DNA of 64,000 bases from UBA935 sp031556725 (GCA_031556725.1 JAVBSL010000022.1:1-64000); one strand, 5' to 3'. Shown: positions 44,183 to 53,859, counted from the stretch's first letter. Notes: a model not told the origin generated them from the letters alone. Translations and numbers: made by a program.

Positions 44183-45982
44183 CTAATTCCATTTGGTAAC
44201 ACTCATGGGAATTCGCACCATGATTTTTGTATAGCAACCCAGTTTTGAAAGAATCTCGATTCCGTACTGTTCGCCAAATCCCATTTTAATGCGATCCTGA
44301 ACATTTTTCAGACCGATACCGTTACCGCTGCCGCCATTCGTTTCTATTTCACCGCTAATCTTCCGGTAAAGCTGCTGCACTTCCTCTTCACTCATACCTT
44401 TTCCGGCATCGGTTATTTCGATAATGCAATCGGTGCCGTCAACTATCCCTTTTACATATATGCTGGTGTCCTCGGCCAGTTGCTCAATTCCATGGTAAAT
44501 TGCATTTTCAATGATCGGCTGCAGGGACATCTTGGGAATTCTCTGGCATTTGACACTTTCCGGCATCTTAACCGACAAAATAATTTCGTAATCAAAACGC
44601 AAATTGATCAGGGTCAGATAGTTCTTTATATACTCCAGTTCTTCATTTACCGTCACATAATCGGAGCTCCACCGCATACTGTAGCGCAGCAGCTTTCCCA
44701 GAGCGGTGACCGCATCGGAAATTTCATATTTTTCATCGATTTCAGCCATCATTTTGATGGATTCCAAAACATTATAGATAAAATGCGCATTGATCTGATT
44801 CTGCAGGGCCCGGATCTCGGAGTTTCTGGCCAGTATCTCCCGGTTTACGTTGTCCTCGATCAATTGCTTGATATGCCTTAACATGGTATTGATCTGGGTT
44901 CCCAGTTCTCCCATCTCATCGGGACCGCAGTCGGTAATCACCACATCCAGATCGCCTTTTTGTACTTCCCGGATGGAATGCAGGATATCGTAAAACTGAT
45001 GGAGCAGATTTTTAACAATAAAATTAATTAAAACAATCAATACCGCAACAATTAAAACAGCAATGGCCACAAAGGTATTTCTTAACTGGTAAATATTTCC
45101 CAGTTCGTTTTTCAAGCTTTCAAAGCAAAACAAGGTACCGGACATTTCTTTTACCGGAGTAATCCCCAACACCATCGGCTCGCCGCCCAGATGGATATAC
45201 CGAACCGTTTCCGCTTCTTGTTCCGCAGCCGCCTGTTCCATTACCGCATCCAGATAGGATGTAACATCTTCTTTGGTGTTTTCATTATAATAAATGTTGC
45301 CATCCTGATCTACAAAGCAGCTCCAAACGCTGCTCTCCGGCTCGTACACACCGGGAAACATGTTTTCCATGAACATCGCCACTTCCAGCATTCCCACCTG
45401 ACCTTCCCGGTAATCCTCCACCTCGGTCACTAGGGATACGATCTTCTTATCGCCGCTCATAAACGCTGCATCAAATAAGGTATCATTGTAATTAAACTTC
45501 CAGCCTTCCAGGACACTGTCATCTGACCATGTCAGCCGCTTCATCCGCTCTTCCCGATAAAGAATCGGCATCATTTCCTGCATCGTGGGGCTGTCTACAT
45601 AAACCCTGATCTGATAGAGGTACGGATTGCTGTTTACCATCCGTTCCAAAGAGGAGATATTCTGCGTATAAAAATCCATCAACTCCTGCGGAGACCGCTC
45701 TTCGCCCCTGCCGATTGATGACAGATAACTCATTAACGCCGTATCACTTAAGAAAAACTGTGTGGACATATTAATGGCATCAACATTCTTTAAAATCTGA
45801 TCATAGCTCTTGCCCATCCGGTATTCCATGGCATTCAGTTTCTCATTTACCGAGTTATTCTCCATATTGGTAAACAGGAACATGGAAAAGAAAACAATCG
45901 GTATCAAAACAAAGAGTACGATTACAATTGTAAACTTTACATTCAGCCTGAGTCCCAAGAGCAGCTTCTTCCATTTTTTCAT
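44183..45982 (-). CDS. YesM-type sensor histidine kinase
   Basis: A 599-aa membrane kinase. First helix at about 15-37, an extracellular sensor region to about 300, second helix at about 303-325, then HAMP and the His_kinase domain. The phospho-histidine motif reads INAHFIYNVLESI, with alanine in place of the usual proline. The ATPase domain has NAIYHGIEQ and NGIGLKNVQDRI. It lies 3 bp after the solute-binding-protein gene and 16 bp before its response regulator, so the three form one sensing unit. Confidence 0.93.
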   Translation of the reverse strand: MKKWKKLLLGLRLNVKFTIVIVLFVLIPIVFFSMFLFTNMENNSVNEKLNAMEYRMGKSYDQILKNVDAINMSTQFFLSDTALMSYLSSIGRGEERSPQELMDFYTQNISSLERMVNSNPYLYQIRVYVDSPTMQEMMPILYREERMKRLTWSDDSVLEGWKFNYNDTLFDAAFMSGDKKIVSLVTEVEDYREGQVGMLEVAMFMENMFPGVYEPESSVWSCFVDQDGNIYYNENTKEDVTSYLDAVMEQAAAEQEAETVRYIHLGGEPMVLGITPVKEMSGTLFCFESLKNELGNIYQLRNTFVAIAVLIVAVLIVLINFIVKNLLHQFYDILHSIREVQKGDLDVVITDCGPDEMGELGTQINTMLRHIKQLIEDNVNREILARNSEIRALQNQINAHFIYNVLESIKMMAEIDEKYEISDAVTALGKLLRYSMRWSSDYVTVNEELEYIKNYLTLINLRFDYEIILSVKMPESVKCQRIPKMSLQPIIENAIYHGIEQLAEDTSIYVKGIVDGTDCIIEITDAGKGMSEEEVQQLYRKISGEIETNGGSGNGIGLKNVQDRIKMGFGEQYGIEILSKLGCYTKIMVRIPMSVTKWN

Positions 45983-45985
45983 CTT

Positions 45986-47590
45986 TTATCGGATTCCTAA
46001 CTTTTTCTTTGCTTCCTGCATTTGGCGCGTGCTTTCTGCTTTGGTACTTTCAAATCCCAACTGCTCCCGTGCACTTATATAATCGGCAAAAATACGGTCA
46101 AACTCATCTTCCGTCGGTGCCAACAGCAACTGCGGTAATACCGTACTCCATAACTTTTTAATCTTTGTATCGGCATTTCCGGCCTGTGAATTGCTGTCAA
46201 AATTAGTTTCATACTGTCCCATATATTGGGTGTAGGGATAGGTCCACTCCTCCAACTGTCCAATGGGGGGTGTCAGTGGCGGACTCCACTGCAGCTGCAT
46301 CACATTATTCTGCATCATCCAGTATGCATCATTTCCACCGTATATCCGGTCATATTCACTGCGGTTGGCGCTCATCAGGTCATTGACTTCTTTCTTGATT
46401 ACCGGTTTGCCGTCCACCATCTCATACATGTCACCCTCGACACCGAGATAGACCATCTTCTGACCTTCCTCGCTCATCAGATAGGATAAAAACTGAATTG
46501 CCCTTTCCGGCTGGGCACACTTCCTGGAAATTAATGTCACCGTCCAGCCATTGATCCCTGCTCCCGGCAGTACATGGCCTTCGCCCAGGGAATTCTTAGG
46601 CCCATCCACGGCCATATAGATTTTATCAGGGTCTTTAGCATATAATACCTTCTGCTGATTTTCCAGATCGGTACGCTGATAGATCATACAAAAATATCTG
46701 CCGGCAGCTACTTTCTCTTCCATCTGGGTTCTCTGATCGATAAAAATATCTTCTTTCAGATACCCTTCGGCTCCCAATTCACGAAAAGTTTTCAGCCATC
46801 TGATATATTCTTCATCGGTAAAGCGGTCATAATATTTACCGTCTTTTTCATATGGAATTGCCAAAAAATTCTGTAAATAGGTATCGAACGAAACGCAACC
46901 TGTTTCATTAAAGGCATGGGCACCGATGGGAATGATCGGTTGTCCGTCGATCAGCGGAAACTGGCTTGTGGCGGCCTTTACTGCTGCCTGAAACCCTTCA
47001 GGAGTAGTCATATCAGGGCTGCCGATGGCTTCGTAGATATCTTTTCTGACTAAAAAAGTCTGTTGGGAGCCAATATTATCATATTTATCATAATCAGTGG
47101 GAACATAAAAGGAATTGGGGTAGCAATACAGATTACCATCCTCCTTGGTATACCATTCCACCACCGTTTCATCCGCCACTTTCCAAAAATACGGATCATA
47201 TTGGTCTGCCAGCTCATTCAGCGGATAGACCAATTCTCTGCTGATCATCTCATCAATCTGGGTTTCCCACCACCCTAAAGTGATAATATCCGGCAGAGTA
47301 TCAGACGCAATGAAAGAATTAAACTTTTCCACTGCACTCCCCATAGGTACTATAAAATTAATATCTACCCCGGTTTCTTCCGTAATTGCCTTGGATACCA
47401 TGTTATCTCCCCAAGGGGTACCATACCAGGAGTAATTAATATACCAGTCAAAGGTTACTGCCTCTGTCACCGGTTCTTCTACTGATTCTCCTATTTCCTT
47501 TGGTGAACCGCAGCCGATGGCTGACAGTAAAAAGACCACAATCATTCCTGCATAGATAGTCGTTTGCTTTCTCATCCGGAGTGCTTCCAC
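45986..47590 (-). CDS. Extracellular solute-binding lipoprotein, probable ligand sensor partner of the kinase
   Basis: A 534-aa family-1 binding protein (LipO-like). Signal sequence and lipobox LLSAIGC lie near residue 27, followed by a binding domain (FDWYINYSWYGTPWGDN...ETGVDINFIVP). A GTG start at 47590 has AAGGA 6 bases upstream; the ATG 15 bp further in is too far from it. No permease genes follow. Instead a YesM kinase and YesN regulator follow directly, so this protein more likely delivers ligand to the kinase sensor domain than to a transporter. A long-chain or complex glycan ligand is plausible from the family, but unproven. Confidence 0.88.
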   Translation of the reverse strand: MEALRMRKQTTIYAGMIVVFLLSAIGCGSPKEIGESVEEPVTEAVTFDWYINYSWYGTPWGDNMVSKAITEETGVDINFIVPMGSAVEKFNSFIASDTLPDIITLGWWETQIDEMISRELVYPLNELADQYDPYFWKVADETVVEWYTKEDGNLYCYPNSFYVPTDYDKYDNIGSQQTFLVRKDIYEAIGSPDMTTPEGFQAAVKAATSQFPLIDGQPIIPIGAHAFNETGCVSFDTYLQNFLAIPYEKDGKYYDRFTDEEYIRWLKTFRELGAEGYLKEDIFIDQRTQMEEKVAAGRYFCMIYQRTDLENQQKVLYAKDPDKIYMAVDGPKNSLGEGHVLPGAGINGWTVTLISRKCAQPERAIQFLSYLMSEEGQKMVYLGVEGDMYEMVDGKPVIKKEVNDLMSANRSEYDRIYGGNDAYWMMQNNVMQLQWSPPLTPPIGQLEEWTYPYTQYMGQYETNFDSNSQAGNADTKIKKLWSTVLPQLLLAPTEDEFDRIFADYISAREQLGFESTKAESTRQMQEAKKKLGIR

Positions 47591-47630
47591 TTCAAATCCT
47601 TCTTCCCTTTTTTATTTTATAGCCTATAGC

Positions 47631-48734
47631 CTAAAACATATAAGCACAAATCGGTAATAGCAGCTGACCTGTGACTGCAATAATAAGCATCAGATAGAAC
47701 ATGATTCTTCCATAAATTTTCGCATATTCCTTGCCGCTTATCTCTTCTGAATTCATATAATTACGCACATAATTTATATGGATAATCGCAATTGCATTTC
47801 CGATAATAGTAACAATTCCCCAGATGGTCACATACTCTAACAATCCGATTTCCAATGCATCCGGCACCAGGTTCGATCCAACCACTATATTGGTCACCGT
47901 TCCAAAAATTGCTGCCGGTACTATCCCAATCGTGTCTACGTGATGATAGATACAGATAAAGAGCATTATAAACATCCACATTATCGTTGCATATAACGCT
48001 ATAAAGCATTTAAAATACAATCCGAAATCCTTCCGGTTTATTTCAAAGGCCGTTATAATTTCTGAATTATGCTCACTTTCCTCCAGCTTCGGATTCCCCT
48101 GCGTACTGTCATATGTATAAGTCACTGCGCCGATATCGTTCCGCAGAAATTCATAGCCGGAAATAGATATGTTTCGATTCAAACCACTATTTTCATAATC
48201 CGGTACGAAAATAACCTCCTGTACCGGTGCCGTTGACTCGATGTAAAAACGCATCTGCTGGGAATCCAGCGGAAAGCGCATGGATTCAAAATTCTTGGAA
48301 ACTGTCACATCCATTCCTACCCGCTGGTAATGCTGATCCCCATCATGAATTTCATCCAATATAACCTTCCGGTTCTCTAATCCCTTATATATCCGCATAT
48401 TTTCTGCCGGATTCAGTTCTACATCTCCGGTCCATTTAAACCACACAATAAACTCAACCCGATAATAGCAGTCCTGAATATTGAGCTCCCGAAGATTCTC
48501 AACATAAGTCCCCACAGTAACGCACACCGCATCTTTACTTAAGTTTTCGACGATCTGTTTCTGCTCATCGGTATCCTCCAGATAATCATCCCATCCGTCC
48601 TCTGCATGCATTTTCTGATTTAGCAATGATGCTGAAAATCCTATCAAAAGTGTGACAAAAAAGAGAAGATACGCAAAAACCGTAATTCTGATTCTCTTTT
48701 TACTTTCCTTACTTAAATCTCTATATCTCATCAT
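47631..48734 (-). CDS. Putative pentameric ligand-gated ion channel-like membrane protein
   Basis: A 367-aa protein with an N-terminal membrane helix or signal (about 16-36), an extracellular beta-rich region (about 45-235) and four C-terminal membrane helices. Features recalling Cys-loop-receptor homologues are VGTYVENLRELNIQDCYYRVEF, WFKWTGD, and FESMRFPLDSQQMRFYIES; the FPLDSQ segment resembles the conserved Pro-loop. Then come M1 (LYFKCFIALYATIMWMF), M2 (IGIVPAAIFGTVTNIVV), M3 and M4. The lining helix is divergent, so channel function is a hypothesis. It sits 40 bp upstream of the binding-protein/kinase/regulator operon. Confidence 0.6.
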   Translation of the reverse strand: MMRYRDLSKESKKRIRITVFAYLLFFVTLLIGFSASLLNQKMHAEDGWDDYLEDTDEQKQIVENLSKDAVCVTVGTYVENLRELNIQDCYYRVEFIVWFKWTGDVELNPAENMRIYKGLENRKVILDEIHDGDQHYQRVGMDVTVSKNFESMRFPLDSQQMRFYIESTAPVQEVIFVPDYENSGLNRNISISGYEFLRNDIGAVTYTYDSTQGNPKLEESEHNSEIITAFEINRKDFGLYFKCFIALYATIMWMFIMLFICIYHHVDTIGIVPAAIFGTVTNIVVGSNLVPDALEIGLLEYVTIWGIVTIIGNAIAIIHINYVRNYMNSEEISGKEYAKIYGRIMFYLMLIIAVTGQLLLPICAYMF

Positions 48735-48780
48735 GTCATATCCTCTTCCGCATTATCAGTTCTATTGTATTATATAAAAA

Positions 48781-48828
48781 AAAGAAAGATGGGTCAAGGC
48801 TGCAAGCCATAGACGCTCATCTTTCTTT
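48781..48828 (-). terminator. Intrinsic terminator after the first ABC importer operon
   Basis: An 11-bp stem (AAAGAAAGATG with CATCTTTCTTT) has a loop of about 26 nt, and the - strand continues with a T-run. It lies 12 bases after the permease stop. Confidence 0.75.
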
Positions 48829-48840
48829 TAAGTTTTATTC

Positions 48841-49671
48841 CTACTCCTTTACACTGCCGGCTGTAATGCTGCTGATCATGTACTTGGAGCAGAATGCGAA
48901 TACGATCAGGATTGGGATTACCGAAATGGCCACTGCCAGATAGGTTGCTCCCTGATTGGTTGCAATATCCTGTGATGCGCTTAAAGATGCGATCATAACC
49001 GGAAGGGTAAACTTCTTCGGTTTGGTCAGGATGATCAAAGGTAACAGGTAGTTATTCCAATTGCCGATAAATGCGCCGATGGACATGGTCGCAATACCCG
49101 GAGCCATAATCGGAAGTACGATTCTGTGGAAGATATGTAACTCCCCTGCTCCGTCTATTCTGGCCGCTTCCAGCAAAGTCGGTGATAAAACGGCTAATAC
49201 ATACTGTCTTAAGAAGAACACGATACCGGGAGCGGCAATGGCCGGAACGATCAACGGAATGTATGAGTTGACTAATTTCAGCGTACTTACCAGATTGTAA
49301 AAACCCAGTAATCCAAGCTGACCGGGGATCATCATGAAAATAATGATGGTACCGAAGATCAGGTTTCTTCCTTTAAATTTGTAGATTGCCAAAGTATAAG
49401 CGGTTATGGATGAGAAGTAGGCTGTAAGGAGGGTTGCCGGAACAGCCACCTTTAAGCTGTTCCAGTAACCTTGAAAGAGATTGAAATAGCCAAATACTTT
49501 CGCCCAGTTTTCCTTAAGAGAATGGCCCGGTATCAATGTAAATGAGGACATAATCTCACGGCCGCTTCTGGTGGCGTTTACCATCATCAACATAAATGGC
49601 ATGATGCAGAGGAGTCCTAAGGCCAATAACAGAATATAGAGAATGCTTTTCTTTATTTTCGTAGCCATCAT
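48841..49671 (-). CDS. Carbohydrate ABC transporter permease (MalG-like)
   Basis: A 276-aa membrane subunit with six helices and the EAA loop (EAARIDGAGELHIFHRIVLPIMAPG) that contacts the ATPase. It is the last gene of the SBP-permease-permease operon 48841-52048. GGAGG precedes two consecutive ATG codons, so the start could be 49671 or 49668. No ATPase gene is nearby. Such CUT1 importers usually share an MsmK/MsiK-type ATPase encoded elsewhere. Confidence 0.93.
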   Translation of the reverse strand: MMATKIKKSILYILLLALGLLCIMPFMLMMVNATRSGREIMSSFTLIPGHSLKENWAKVFGYFNLFQGYWNSLKVAVPATLLTAYFSSITAYTLAIYKFKGRNLIFGTIIIFMMIPGQLGLLGFYNLVSTLKLVNSYIPLIVPAIAAPGIVFFLRQYVLAVLSPTLLEAARIDGAGELHIFHRIVLPIMAPGIATMSIGAFIGNWNNYLLPLIILTKPKKFTLPVMIASLSASQDIATNQGATYLAVAISVIPILIVFAFCSKYMISSITAGSVKE

Positions 49672-50585
49672 TAATCCTCCTTATTGCCCATAAATTTAAA
49701 CTGCAAAATAGATACTGTTAAAATAATCAGGAACAGGGCATAAGCGATTGCGCCTGCATATCCCACCTGGAAGGTAGTAAAACCGAATTTGTATAAGTAC
49801 ATAACCACTGTATTGAGCACGCCGTCATGAATGGACGCATTCTTCTGCGAAATCAGGTGCGGTATATCGAACATCTGCAAGCCGCCGATTAATGAGGTTA
49901 TGGATACATAGATCAGGATGGGTTTCAGCAGGGGAAGGGTAATCCTTCCAAATACCTTCCACCGGCCTGCTCCGTCGATTGCTGCTGCTTCGTAGTAATC
50001 CTTGGGAATACCCTGCACACCGGCCATCAAGACGATGAAGGAATTACCAAACCACATCCAGGCATTAATAATAGCCACAGTATATGGTGCGATGTGAGGC
50101 GATTCCAACCACTGGATGGGAGGAATATTTCCTACCTTGGCCAGGATCTGATTCAAGGTTCCGTATCTCCAGTCCAAAAGGGTTTGGAACAGGAAGGACA
50201 CTGAAGTTGCGGCAATCAGGTTGGGGAGATAGTAAAATGCTCTGAAGATACTAAGCCCCCGCATTCGATATTTCATGTCACTGAATACTATGGTGAGAAG
50301 GAAGGCAATACCTAACTGTAATACAATATTTACCCCCCAGATTCTTACGGTATTCCATAGAGCTGCCCAGAAGTATTTGTCTTTGAGTACTCTTACGTAG
50401 TTGTCAATCCCTACCCATACCGGATCACCATAGCCAGGAAAACTGGTAAAGCTTAAATACAGTGTCCTTAGTACCGGATATACACTAAATATCAGGAAGA
50501 CAACAACGAAGGGTAAAACAAACAGGTAAGCAACATTATTAACATCTCTCTTCTTTTTCTTTGTCAAAGGTTTGACATTTGTCAT
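49671..50585 (-). CDS. Sugar ABC transporter permease (MalF-like)
   Basis: A 304-aa membrane subunit with about six helices. The EAA loop reads YEAAAIDGAGRWKVFGRITLPLLKP. A basic N-terminus (KPLTKKKKRDVNN) precedes the first helix. GGAGG lies 8 bases before the ATG. The stop adjoins the start of the next permease gene, so the two are co-translated. Confidence 0.93.
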   Translation of the reverse strand: MTNVKPLTKKKKRDVNNVAYLFVLPFVVVFLIFSVYPVLRTLYLSFTSFPGYGDPVWVGIDNYVRVLKDKYFWAALWNTVRIWGVNIVLQLGIAFLLTIVFSDMKYRMRGLSIFRAFYYLPNLIAATSVSFLFQTLLDWRYGTLNQILAKVGNIPPIQWLESPHIAPYTVAIINAWMWFGNSFIVLMAGVQGIPKDYYEAAAIDGAGRWKVFGRITLPLLKPILIYVSITSLIGGLQMFDIPHLISQKNASIHDGVLNTVVMYLYKFGFTTFQVGYAGAIAYALFLIILTVSILQFKFMGNKED

Positions 50586-50614
50586 TTTGTTTTACCTCCA
50601 CCTTGCTCTATTCC

Positions 50615-52048
50615 TTATTTGTTAATTGTAATATCCGGATAAGTTGCTGCTACTTTATCATAGAATTCTGCAATTGCTGCTTCTTTATCTTTTTCACCTG
50701 TTTTGATTGCGGAAATAGCTGCTCCCCAAGCATCACCGATAGCCTGATCATATTTGGTTACCTTAGAATAATCGATACCTGCTGACTGCTCCAGCCACAA
50801 TGCGTTCAAATTCTGTCCGCCATACACTTCATTGGCATCATCTTTGTGTTTTTCCAATACGGAAACGTAAGAAACTACATCGCCTTCCGACTTGTTGATC
50901 CACCATTCCAAAGTATCTTCATTCAAGGTACAGAATTTCAAGAATTCCCATGCCAGTTCTTTTCTTTCACTATTGCTGCTGATTCCAATCCAGGTACCAC
51001 CACCAAAACCAGAGCAAGGTCCGCTGCAAACGCCCCATTTACCTGCTGTTCCTTCTTCACCACCAGTGTTATCTCTTAAGAGCAAAGCTCCCCAGGTAGG
51101 AAGACCAAATGCAAATACTTCTGTTGTATCCATACCTTCTGTTGCTGCGTTAAAGGATTCAGCATCCCAAACGTTCATATCATCAGTTCCCCACTGTGTT
51201 GCTGCTGTAAGAATCGGAACCGGACCACCCATAGCTTGCCACCAGGGTGCAGTCCACTGTGCAGCAAATGCGGTATAATCATTCTGATAAAGAGATACAG
51301 CCAGATCCATATAGTCATATCTTGACTGAGCTATATTTAATGCTCCGTCCACAACCCATGCCGAGTCACCTGAGAAGTAATTCAATTCTCCGTCAGAAGC
51401 AAAAATGGTGTATCCTGCATTTTTCAAAGTTTTAGCAGTTTCCAAAACGGTGGGATAATCCTTAAATAATTTTCCTATTTCAGCGGGATCTTCTGTACCA
51501 AATACTTTCGTTGCAATATCCCTGCGGTAGAACATTCCGGCAGGAGTGATCTGATAACTTATTGCTCTCTGGACACCCTGTGCATCCTGGCCGACTTCCC
51601 AAACATAATCAACGATCTTACCTGCATACTGCTGTGCATTGTAAGGAGCCTGATCCAAATCTTCAAAGAATTTTGCGTCATACATATTACCTAACATCTG
51701 TGGTTCACCAACGATGATATCCGGCTCGGTTTCACCGCCCAGTAAAGCTGCCTGAACCTTGGTAGGGTAATCAGCAGGTGCAATAATAACGGTTTCCACT
51801 TCAACACCGGGATTAAATTCCATAAAACGTTCTGCAAATTGCTCAAGGTCAGCTGCCAGGGTCCAAACTACGACTTTACCTTCCAGACCGGTAGGGGTTT
51901 CTACAACTGCATCGGTTGCTGCGGTTTCTGTTTTGGTTTCACTTTTTGTGTCTGTAGATGCTGCAGGTGTTTCGCTTTTTCCGCATGCTGCCAGAGAAAG
52001 GGTCATAATTCCTGCAAGTACAAGTGCTGTTAACTTTTTGAATTTCAT
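50615..52048 (-). CDS. Extracellular sugar-binding lipoprotein of ABC importer 1
   Basis: A 477-aa binding protein with signal peptide and lipobox LSLAAC at about residue 22, a threonine/serine/glutamate-rich linker, then a family-1 binding domain (VVVWTLAADLEQFAERF..., WTAPWW, WGVCSGPCSGFGGG). Many tryptophans suggest a carbohydrate ligand. AAGGAGGAT precedes the ATG; the leader can form a hairpin over this site. It is the first gene of importer operon 1. Confidence 0.93.
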   Translation of the reverse strand: MKFKKLTALVLAGIMTLSLAACGKSETPAASTDTKSETKTETAATDAVVETPTGLEGKVVVWTLAADLEQFAERFMEFNPGVEVETVIIAPADYPTKVQAALLGGETEPDIIVGEPQMLGNMYDAKFFEDLDQAPYNAQQYAGKIVDYVWEVGQDAQGVQRAISYQITPAGMFYRRDIATKVFGTEDPAEIGKLFKDYPTVLETAKTLKNAGYTIFASDGELNYFSGDSAWVVDGALNIAQSRYDYMDLAVSLYQNDYTAFAAQWTAPWWQAMGGPVPILTAATQWGTDDMNVWDAESFNAATEGMDTTEVFAFGLPTWGALLLRDNTGGEEGTAGKWGVCSGPCSGFGGGTWIGISSNSERKELAWEFLKFCTLNEDTLEWWINKSEGDVVSYVSVLEKHKDDANEVYGGQNLNALWLEQSAGIDYSKVTKYDQAIGDAWGAAISAIKTGEKDKEAAIAEFYDKVAATYPDITINK

Positions 52049-52055
52049 AAAAAAT

Positions 52056-52114
52056 ATCCTCCTTATAATGTGTAAACAATTAACTTGTTTGTTATATCTA
52101 CATTATAGGAGGAT
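52056..52114 (-). promoter_or_regulatory. Leader dyad overlapping the ribosome site of binding protein 1
   Basis: 52056-52071 (which includes the complement of AAGGAGGAT) can pair with 52100-52114, with a single unpaired base. On the - strand the distal arm contains TATAAT, which could itself be a -10 box. In that case the transcript would start after it and the dyad would act at the DNA level. If transcribed from further upstream, the hairpin would hide the ribosome site. Confidence 0.4.
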
Positions 52115-52163
52115 GAATTTTTCAATATAATGACCTTATTTTTAAAAAGGTGTTATTTTTTTA

Positions 52164-52979
52164 TTACTTAACAGCTCCGGTGATACCTTCCGCAAAGCTC
52201 TTCTGTAATAGAAAGAAGATGATTACGGTGGGGATGGTACAGATTACCACTGCTGCCATTAACATTCCGTAATCGGTGAAGTAGCCTTCGGTCAGGTTGG
52301 CCACCAGCATGGGCATGGTAATGCTCTTAGAATCTAACATGATTACCTTTGGCCACAAGTAACTGTTCCAGGCATTCATAAAGGTAATGGTCATGGCTGC
52401 CGCATAAGTGGAGCGCATGGTGGGAATAAACATTTTAAAGAAGATAGTAAGTTCATTTAAACCGTCTATTCTGGCTGCTTCAATAATATCATGGGGAAAA
52501 GACCGGGCACTTTGCCTGAACATCATAATTAAAAATGGTGTTGATATAGTAGGTAATACAAATCCCAGGGCGGTGTTCAGCAGGTTTGCTTTGGAAAACA
52601 TCTGAAACAAAGGAATCAGTGTGGCCGCAAACGGCACCATCATGGCTAACAGGATTACCGACATAACCGTATCTTTTCCCCGGTCATGATATATCTCAAA
52701 TCCGTAGCCCGCCAGGGAGCAGACTACCAATGAGAGAAGCGTTAAAACAATTGCATATTTAAATGAGTTGAACAGTGCCCCGCCGACGTTTTGGACCGCC
52801 AGCAGATTTCGGATATTTTCAAATAAGTAAGTACCCGGAAGCAATCTTCCTCTGATCACATCGACACTTGTGTTGGTAGCCGCAATGACCATCCAGTATA
52901 GCGGAAAGATGGACAAAAGCGAAACCACCGTTAAAAATCCATATTGACAAAATTTTCTGACCTTAGTCACGCTTATCAC
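52164..52979 (-). CDS. Carbohydrate ABC transporter permease (MalG-like), importer 2
   Basis: A 271-aa membrane protein with six helices and EAA loop EAARIDGLNELTIFFKMFIPTMRS. The predicted GTG start at 52979 overlaps the upstream permease gene by 17 bp; a second GTG at 52970 with GTAGGTG upstream is an alternative. It is the last gene of importer operon 2. Confidence 0.92.
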   Translation of the reverse strand: MISVTKVRKFCQYGFLTVVSLLSIFPLYWMVIAATNTSVDVIRGRLLPGTYLFENIRNLLAVQNVGGALFNSFKYAIVLTLLSLVVCSLAGYGFEIYHDRGKDTVMSVILLAMMVPFAATLIPLFQMFSKANLLNTALGFVLPTISTPFLIMMFRQSARSFPHDIIEAARIDGLNELTIFFKMFIPTMRSTYAAAMTITFMNAWNSYLWPKVIMLDSKSITMPMLVANLTEGYFTDYGMLMAAVVICTIPTVIIFFLLQKSFAEGITGAVK

Positions 52980-53850
52980 CTACTTTCATCTGCACGAATG
53001 CCAGCACCGCTACTAATATCAAAATGATATAGGACATGGCTGCGGCATAACCGAAGTTGGGCACATATTTAAAGGACATATTGTAAATATAGTGAGACAT
53101 GGTTATGGTGGCATTGGCCGGTCCGCCGTTGGTCAGGTTCACCGACTCATCGAACAACTGTAAGGTTCCGTTGGTGGACATAATGGCGGTCAGTAAAATG
53201 GTCGGTTTCAAAAGCGGCACGGTAATCTTTCTGAAAGCCTGAAAGGGAGAAGCGCCATCAATCTTAGCTGCTTCGTAAACCGAATATTCAATATTTTGCA
53301 GACCGGACAGATAAAATACCATGTTATATCCCGTCCAACGCCATATCAATGCGATAATAATAATTACCTTGGCACTGAATGGATGCCCCAGAAAATTATA
53401 ACCTGTATGCAGGAATCCCAGTTTGATCAATATTGTATTTACAAAGCCGTCTACCGCAAACAGAGATCGAAAGATAATGGCATAGGAAACCAAAGAGGTG
53501 GCACAGGGCAAAAAGATTGCCGTGCGGAAAAACCCTTTGAATTTCAAATCCTTACTGTTTAACATGGACGCCAGAACCAACGCCAGAATCAGCATAATCG
53601 GAACCTGTATGATCAAATAGAAGAAATTGTTCTTCAATGACTGAATAAAAATGGTATCCTTAAACATTCTGGTGTAGTTGTATAGTCCTGCCCATTCCTT
53701 CTGTAATCCGATTCCGGTGGTAAAAGACAGAAACAGTGCTTTAATCATGGGCCAAAAGTTCATGACTACGATCAAGGCAGCGGCGGGCGCTAAAAACGCC
53801 CAGCCGGTTAAATTATGTTTCATACTAAGAGTGATTTTTTTCTTTTTCAT
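52963..53850 (-). CDS. Sugar ABC transporter permease (MalF-like), importer 2
   Basis: A 295-aa membrane protein with six helices and EAA loop YEAAKIDGASPFQAFRKITVPLLKP. The lysine-rich N-terminus is followed by helix 1 (GWAFLAPAAALIVVMNFWP). TAGGAAA precedes the ATG. It lies 9 bp after the binding-protein gene and overlaps the next permease gene. Confidence 0.93.
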   Translation of the reverse strand: MKKKKITLSMKHNLTGWAFLAPAAALIVVMNFWPMIKALFLSFTTGIGLQKEWAGLYNYTRMFKDTIFIQSLKNNFFYLIIQVPIMLILALVLASMLNSKDLKFKGFFRTAIFLPCATSLVSYAIIFRSLFAVDGFVNTILIKLGFLHTGYNFLGHPFSAKVIIIIALIWRWTGYNMVFYLSGLQNIEYSVYEAAKIDGASPFQAFRKITVPLLKPTILLTAIMSTNGTLQLFDESVNLTNGGPANATITMSHYIYNMSFKYVPNFGYAAAMSYIILILVAVLAFVQMKVGDKRD

Positions 53851-53859
53851 AGTAGTTTC

